Assembly: GCA_003963115.1 (NCBI GenBank)
Contig: RXJQ01000006.1
Location: 1 to 64,000 of the forward strand
Source: Burkholderiales bacterium
Lineage (GTDB): Bacteria > Pseudomonadota > Gammaproteobacteria > Burkholderiales > Burkholderiaceae_C
Direction: 5' to 3'
Length of the DNA stretch: 64,000 nucleotides
This document shows positions 62,363 through 64,000 of this stretch, piece by piece; position 1 is the first letter of the stretch; each line of letters begins with the position of its first letter. The notes under the pieces were generated by a model. It searched no databases. It had not been told where the DNA came from and saw nothing but the letters and a program-made list of their open reading frames with translations. A program made the position numbers and the translations under genes.

Positions 62363-63742
62363 ATGGCATCCAACCTCACTGAACGTCTGAGTCGCCTGGT
62401 CAAGACCATGCGCGGCCAGTCCCGTATCACCGAATCCAACGTGCAAGACATGTTGCGTGAGGTCCGCATGGCGCTGCTGGAGGCCGATGTGGCCCTGCCC
62501 GTGGTGCGCGACTTCATTGCCCGCGTCAAGGACAAGGCCTTGGGCCAGGAGGTGGTCTCCTCGCTGACCCCGGGCCAGGTGCTGGTCAGCATCGTTCAAA
62601 AAGAGCTGGCCGCCACGATGGGCGAGGGGATCGCGGACATCAACCTGGCCACGCAGCCCCCCGCGATCATCTTGATGGCCGGTCTGCAAGGCGCCGGCAA
62701 GACCACGACCACGGCCAAGCTGGCCAAGCACCTGATCGAAAAGCGCAAGAAGAAGGTGCTGACCGTTTCGGCCGACATCTACCGCCCCGCCGCCATTGAG
62801 CAGCTCAAGACCGTGACGGCCCAGGCCGGTGCCGAATGGTTCCCCTCCGATCCCAGCCAGAAGCCGCATGACATCGCGCTCGCCGCGATCGACTACGCCC
62901 GCAAGCACTACTTCGATGTGCTGCTGTTCGACACCGCCGGCCGCCTGGCGATCGACGAAGTCCTGATGGCCGAGATCAAGGACCTGCATGCCCTGCTCAA
63001 CCCGGTCGAGACCCTGTTCGTGGTCGATGCGATGCAGGGCCAGGATGCGGTCAACACGGCCAAGGCCTTCAAGGACGCCTTGCCGCTGACCGGCGTGGTG
63101 CTGACCAAGCTGGACGGCGACTCGCGCGGTGGTGCGGCGCTGTCCGTGCGCCAGGTCACGGGCGTGCCCATCAAGTTTGCAGGTGTCTCCGAAAAGATCG
63201 ATGGCCTGGAGGTGTTCGATGCCGACCGCCATGCCGGTCGCGTGCTGGGCATGGGCGACATCGTGGCCCTGGTGGAAGAAGTCACCAAGGGCGTGGACCT
63301 GGCTGCGGCGCAGAAGCTGGCCGAGAAGGTCAAGTCCGGCGTCAGCTTCGATTTCGACGACTTCCTGGCCCAGATCAGCCAGATGAAGAAGATGGGCGGG
63401 CTGTCCGGCCTGATCGACAAGCTGCCCACCGAGCTGGCCTCCAAGGCGGGGCAGGCCGACATGGACAAGGCCGAGCGCGACATGCGCCGCATGGAAGGCA
63501 TCATCAACGCGATGACGTCCAAGGAGCGCCGCCAGCCCGCACTGCTGATGGATGGCAAGACCAAAGCCAGCCGCAAGCGCCGCATCGCGCAAGGGGCGGG
63601 TGTGCAGATCCAGGACGTCAACCGCCTGCTCAACCAGTTCGAGCAGATGCAGACCATGATGAAGAAGATGAAGGGTGGCGGCCTGTTCAAGATGATGAAA
63701 CGCATGGGTGGCATGAAGGGCCTGCCTGGCATGGGCCGCTGA
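62363..63742 (+). CDS. ffh: Signal recognition particle protein Ffh
   Basis: A 459-residue GTPase that binds 4.5S RNA and the signal sequences of membrane proteins as they emerge from the ribosome. N domain 1-85; G domain with GLQGAGKTTTTAKLAKHL, DTAGRLAIDE and TKLDGDSRGG; Met-rich M domain from about 330 (MKKMGGLSGL, MQTMMKKMKGGGLFKMM). Length is standard. A TAAAATCA box (62321-62328) immediately upstream probably marks the promoter and is shared with the divergent gene's start region. Confidence 0.98.
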   Translation: MASNLTERLSRLVKTMRGQSRITESNVQDMLREVRMALLEADVALPVVRDFIARVKDKALGQEVVSSLTPGQVLVSIVQKELAATMGEGIADINLATQPPAIILMAGLQGAGKTTTTAKLAKHLIEKRKKKVLTVSADIYRPAAIEQLKTVTAQAGAEWFPSDPSQKPHDIALAAIDYARKHYFDVLLFDTAGRLAIDEVLMAEIKDLHALLNPVETLFVVDAMQGQDAVNTAKAFKDALPLTGVVLTKLDGDSRGGAALSVRQVTGVPIKFAGVSEKIDGLEVFDADRHAGRVLGMGDIVALVEEVTKGVDLAAAQKLAEKVKSGVSFDFDDFLAQISQMKKMGGLSGLIDKLPTELASKAGQADMDKAERDMRRMEGIINAMTSKERRQPALLMDGKTKASRKRRIAQGAGVQIQDVNRLLNQFEQMQTMMKKMKGGGLFKMMKRMGGMKGLPGMGR

Positions 63743-63877
63743 AACGCCTTGTCACGACCTTGTCTGTAAAACCGATTGACCCACGCTGGGAGCCGCTGTT
63801 AGCGTGTGTGACTTGTGTTGCGTGTGCAACCCGGGGCTTCAGTCCGGCCGATTTGCTGCCGATGAGCCCGAAGATGT

Positions 63878-63900
63878 CGGGTTCTCTTCGGATGAACCCG
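63878..63900 (+). terminator. Hairpin after ffh
   Basis: CGGGTTC (63878-63884), 9-base loop, GAACCCG (63894-63900), a perfect 7-bp stem. No U-tract follows, so its role in termination is uncertain. A smaller alternative stem (CCCGA against TCGGG) overlaps it. Confidence 0.35.
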
Positions 63901-63928
63901 TGATGTGGATGGGTGTGAAGAGGCCTCA

Positions 63929-64000
63929 ATGATGATGGATGTGGTAGCGACTTGGCCGGTTCTGGTGGCCGGCATTGTGGGCTCGGCCGGTGTGCTCGGA
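63929..64000 (+). CDS. N-terminus of a hydrophobic protein, cut by the window
   Basis: ATG at 63929 with AGAGG (63919-63923) five bases upstream opens a frame that stays open to the window end (24 codons). The residues, MMMDVVATWPVLVAGIVGSAGVLG, look like the first hydrophobic helix of a membrane protein. Too short to name. Confidence 0.45.
   Translation, partial: MMMDVVATWPVLVAGIVGSAGVLG

Overview
The window is high-GC chromosomal DNA with densely packed genes. It most likely comes from a betaproteobacterium of the order Burkholderiales, in the Comamonadaceae / Aquabacterium / Leptothrix neighbourhood. That placement is inferred from the gene content: ffh - ccsA-like - PP0621-like - pilS - pilR - ampD - nrdA - nrdB - Lys/Ala-rich histone-like gene - DUF167; DUF3460-scpA beside panB-panC; and a PEP-CTERM/HAF-repeat protein. 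I see no rRNA, tRNA, CRISPR array, insertion sequence or prophage, so this is backbone plus a few accessory clusters.

Layout. 0-9 kb: a TetR-type regulator divergent from a two-gene set (unknown protein plus short-chain dehydrogenase), a PEP-CTERM exported HAF-repeat protein, a CBS-domain protein, three small unknown genes, and a divergent pair of a GMC oxidoreductase and the methylmalonate-semialdehyde dehydrogenase mmsA. The 389-base gap after mmsA folds into a multi-hairpin structure ending in a minus-strand intrinsic terminator, a candidate small RNA. 9-10.5 kb: the NAD(P)HX repair enzyme nnr. 10.5-23.7 kb: a signalling island. It holds a hybrid histidine kinase with two receivers and an HPt domain, a receiver-PAS-GGDEF-EAL protein and a GGDEF cyclase in one tight operon; a divergent PAS-less kinase; and a HisKA_2 kinase paired with an ANTAR (RNA-binding antiterminator) response regulator. 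23.7-31.7 kb: apbC/mrp, metG, a SulP transporter, a CYTH-CHAD protein, DUF3460 and scpA. 31.7-41.3 kb: a lipoprotein sugar dehydrogenase, panB-panC, an Amt transporter with a small downstream gene, an alpha/beta hydrolase facing a Crp/Fnr-type regulator, and a GATase-DinG-like helicase pair.

41.4-49 kb: a zinc-metalloprotease lipoprotein and a three-gene TRAP-type transporter operon (lipoprotein T component, periplasmic receptor, fused permease) closed by a strong terminator. 49.3-53.7 kb: ettA with its terminator, two small conserved genes, a Lys/Ala-rich histone-like gene and nrdB. 54-57 kb: nrdA with two NrdR-type boxes 32 bases apart upstream. 57-62.3 kb: a minus-strand run ccsA-like - PP0621-like - pilS - pilR - ampD, with short or overlapping junctions, divergent from ffh. 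The window ends in the first codons of another plus-strand gene.

Most enzymes are housekeeping genes recognised by motifs. The less explained items are the structured intergenic RNA candidate (about 8.63-8.80 kb), the ANTAR/HisKA_2 pair with no visible RNA target, the TRAP operon with a fused permease, two large operator-like palindromes, and a small gene that looks leaderless. All functional calls rest on reading motifs by eye; no database search was run.
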